Source: JAEXOD01 sp043805435 (GTDB lineage Bacteria; Bacteroidota; Ignavibacteria; Ignavibacteriales; Melioribacteraceae). From it: a DNA stretch of 64,000 nt. A program made the translations under genes and the position numbers. The notes under the pieces were generated by a model. The model was not told the DNA's origin. It was given only the letters and a program-made list of their open reading frames with translations, and did not search any database. Every line of letters starts with the position of its first letter. Position 1 is the stretch's first letter. Where the stretch lies: NCBI GenBank assembly GCA_043805435.1, contig JAZDHY010000051.1, positions 1 through 64,000 on the forward strand, written 5' to 3'. Positions 62,484 through 64,000 of this stretch are shown in pieces.

Positions 62484-64000
62484 TTATTCCGATTGCTGAT
62501 TATTATTTATTAGATATCTTTTAATTTTTTGAGTGGTGGTTTTTTCAAATTCTTGTTCTTGGATATGATACTTTTTGATTTGTTTATATGATGGTAATTC
62601 ATCATTGGCAATTTTTATTTCCTTCTTGATAATTTCGTCTATAAAAAGAGAAGTAATCTGAATATTAGCTTTTTCGGCAGCTTGAATAACTGCTTCTGCA
62701 TCAACAACAATTTTACAGGCAATTAATTCATCTTGTTTAGAATCTTTTTCACCATAAACAAAACATTCTAAAATAAAAGGACTTCTATTTAATATATCTT
62801 CAACTTCTTCGGGAAATACATTTTTACCGCTTTTAGAGATAATTACATTTTTCATTCTACCGCAAATATGTAAAAAACTATCATCATCAAAAAACCCAAT
62901 GTCACCGGTTTTAAACCAGTCATTAGAAAAAACGGTTTTAGTTTGAGCCGGATTTTTATAGTATCCAAGCATAACATTTGGCCCTTTAACCCAAATTTCG
63001 CCAATACCATCATTATCCGGTTCATTTATTTTTACCTCAACACCCGGTAATGGAATTCCTGCTGCATCATCTTTAAAATCATTAAGCCTATTTAATGCAA
63101 CTATTGGCGAACATTCTGTTAAACCATACCCTTGAAGAAAAGAAAAACCAAATTCGCGCAATCCTTTAGCTACCATAGGATCGGGTGCAGCACCACCGGC
63201 AATAAATATCCGCAACGATCCGCCAAATTTTTGATGCATTTCGTGAAATACTTTTTTCTTAAGTTCCTTCCAACCAACAAATGAGGCAAAATTAGTAATT
63301 TTTACTAAAGGAGGAACAATTTTTGATTTAATTTTATCATCCTTTATTGATTTACTGATACGTTTGAACATTTTATCAAATAATAAAGGAACACCTAAAA
63401 ACATAGTAGCTTTTACACGCTGCAAATCATCAATAATGGTTTTTAATGAACGCGCATAATGAACACTACTTCCTGAATATAATGGGCATAACATGCCGCA
63501 TGTACATTCATATGTATGATGAATTGGTAAAACAGACAAAAATTTATCTTCGGGATACATAAATAACATACTTACCATATCAATCAAGTTGCTTGCAAGG
63601 TTTTTTTGACTTAACATTACTCCTTTTGCCCTTCCGAGAGAACCTGAAGTAAATATTATTTCCGCTAAATCATCGGGATCAATTTTGGGTAATTTGCTCT
63701 GATTAAACCCGGCAGAATTATCAATTAAGGTTTTCATTATTAAAAAACTATCATCAGCACTTGTCTCATCCATGCAAATAAAATGTTTTAGTTTTTTTGA
63801 TGTTGAAACTTTTGAAAGCATATCACAAAAAGCCTCCGAAAATATTATTGCCTCAGAATCGGATTCATATATGATATTAAATATTTCATTTTCCGTTAAA
63901 TTCTTATCAATAGGTACTACAACATAGTTAAAACACATGCATGTAAGAAAACTTACAGCCCATTGCACTCTATTTTCACCAATAATAGCAATATGCGCCC
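62484..64000 (-). CDS. AMP-forming acyl-CoA synthetase / ligase, N-terminal part missing
   Basis: The open frame continues to the right edge, so the gene is cut. The last 505 codons are seen here. AHIAIIGENRVQWAVSF lies at the edge, followed by the ATP-binding loop FTSGSLGRAKGVMLS, YGLTECSPIVA and the hinge motif RMKNVIISKSGKNVFPEE. This is the pattern of long-chain fatty-acid-CoA ligases. The usual TSGTTG loop is changed to TSGSLG. The GTG at 63968 looks like a start in this frame, but it lies in conserved sequence and is internal. The 144 bases to proline dehydrogenase hold nothing visible. Confidence 0.9.
   Translation of the reverse strand, partial: AHIAIIGENRVQWAVSFLTCMCFNYVVVPIDKNLTENEIFNIIYESDSEAIIFSEAFCDMLSKVSTSKKLKHFICMDETSADDSFLIMKTLIDNSAGFNQSKLPKIDPDDLAEIIFTSGSLGRAKGVMLSQKNLASNLIDMVSMLFMYPEDKFLSVLPIHHTYECTCGMLCPLYSGSSVHYARSLKTIIDDLQRVKATMFLGVPLLFDKMFKRISKSIKDDKIKSKIVPPLVKITNFASFVGWKELKKKVFHEMHQKFGGSLRIFIAGGAAPDPMVAKGLREFGFSFLQGYGLTECSPIVALNRLNDFKDDAAGIPLPGVEVKINEPDNDGIGEIWVKGPNVMLGYYKNPAQTKTVFSNDWFKTGDIGFFDDDSFLHICGRMKNVIISKSGKNVFPEEVEDILNRSPFILECFVYGEKDSKQDELIACKIVVDAEAVIQAAEKANIQITSLFIDEIIKKEIKIANDELPSYKQIKKYHIQEQEFEKTTTQKIKRYLINNNQQSE

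Noticed and set aside
63966..63968. GTG as the start of the acyl-CoA ligase
   Set aside because: The frame is open to the window edge and the upstream codons encode the conserved IAIIGENR segment, so the GTG is internal.
1..64000. Mobile elements, prophage genes, CRISPR arrays or defence systems
   Set aside because: I looked for transposases, integrases, regularly spaced repeats and typical defence genes and saw none. The gene content is core metabolism, respiration and envelope.

Overview
The window looks like a core-genome stretch of an AT-rich (roughly 30% GC by eye), Gram-negative, respiring bacterium of the Bacteroidota/Chlorobiota side of the FCB group. The Ignavibacteria are the best fit. 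The clues are an alternative complex III joined to a cytochrome c oxidase operon, a GWxTD-type secreted protein, a TPR-sensor histidine kinase, lipoproteins with Ig-like and DNRLRE domains, and a tetrahydrobiopterin-type gene trio like those known from green sulfur bacteria. The lineage is inferred from gene content only. I see no insertion sequence, prophage, integrase or CRISPR array. Genes are tightly packed, often overlapping by 1 to 8 bases.

Layout. 1-2.9 kb: the start of a secreted Ig-like protein, tRNA-Leu(GAG), and an ECF sigma / membrane anti-sigma / Spy-like periplasmic operon divergent from a second Spy-like gene. 2.9-5.8 kb: a GTP cyclohydrolase I / 6-pyruvoyl-tetrahydropterin synthase / short-chain reductase trio (probable biopterin pathway), two thiol peroxidases and a dodecin. 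6.0-7.3 kb, plus strand: tRNA-Arg(TCG), tadA and adk. 7.3-18.9 kb, minus strand: alr, an unknown gene, manC, an atypical RpiB-like gene, pyrK, pyrD, folC, rho, the GWxTD-like gene, pdxA, a methyltransferase and ftsE. 19.1-20.3 kb: YbjQ and HD-domain genes.

20.4-42.2 kb, minus strand: one almost uninterrupted run. It begins with the alternative complex III genes actA, a 58-residue Tat-signal peptide gene, actB, actC, a fused actD-actE and actF. A cytochrome c, a SCO copper chaperone, A2-type cytochrome c oxidase subunits, ctaB and a membrane cytochrome follow. It then continues into prmC, dtd, a phosphatase-superfamily gene, comEC, murB and an MFS transporter, and ends at a hairpin terminator. 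Electrons would pass from quinol through the Act complex and the small cytochromes to the oxidase.

42.4-51.3 kb, minus strand: a YwqK-like repeat protein, a polyprenyl diphosphate synthase, tatC, glyA, three envelope proteins and glgA. 51.5-55.6 kb, plus strand: hutI, ftcD and fchA (the lower half of histidine degradation) plus namZ. 55.6-64 kb, minus strand: a TPR histidine kinase, an Ig-like lipoprotein, mltG, tsaD, proline dehydrogenase and an acyl-CoA ligase cut by the window end.

Most of this is ordinary housekeeping. The places that most merit a second look are the RpiB-like protein with an altered active site and EutQ-like N-terminus, the small Tat peptide and the actD-actE fusion in the respiratory cluster, the animal-like pterin synthase, and the terminator that abuts tRNA-Leu.
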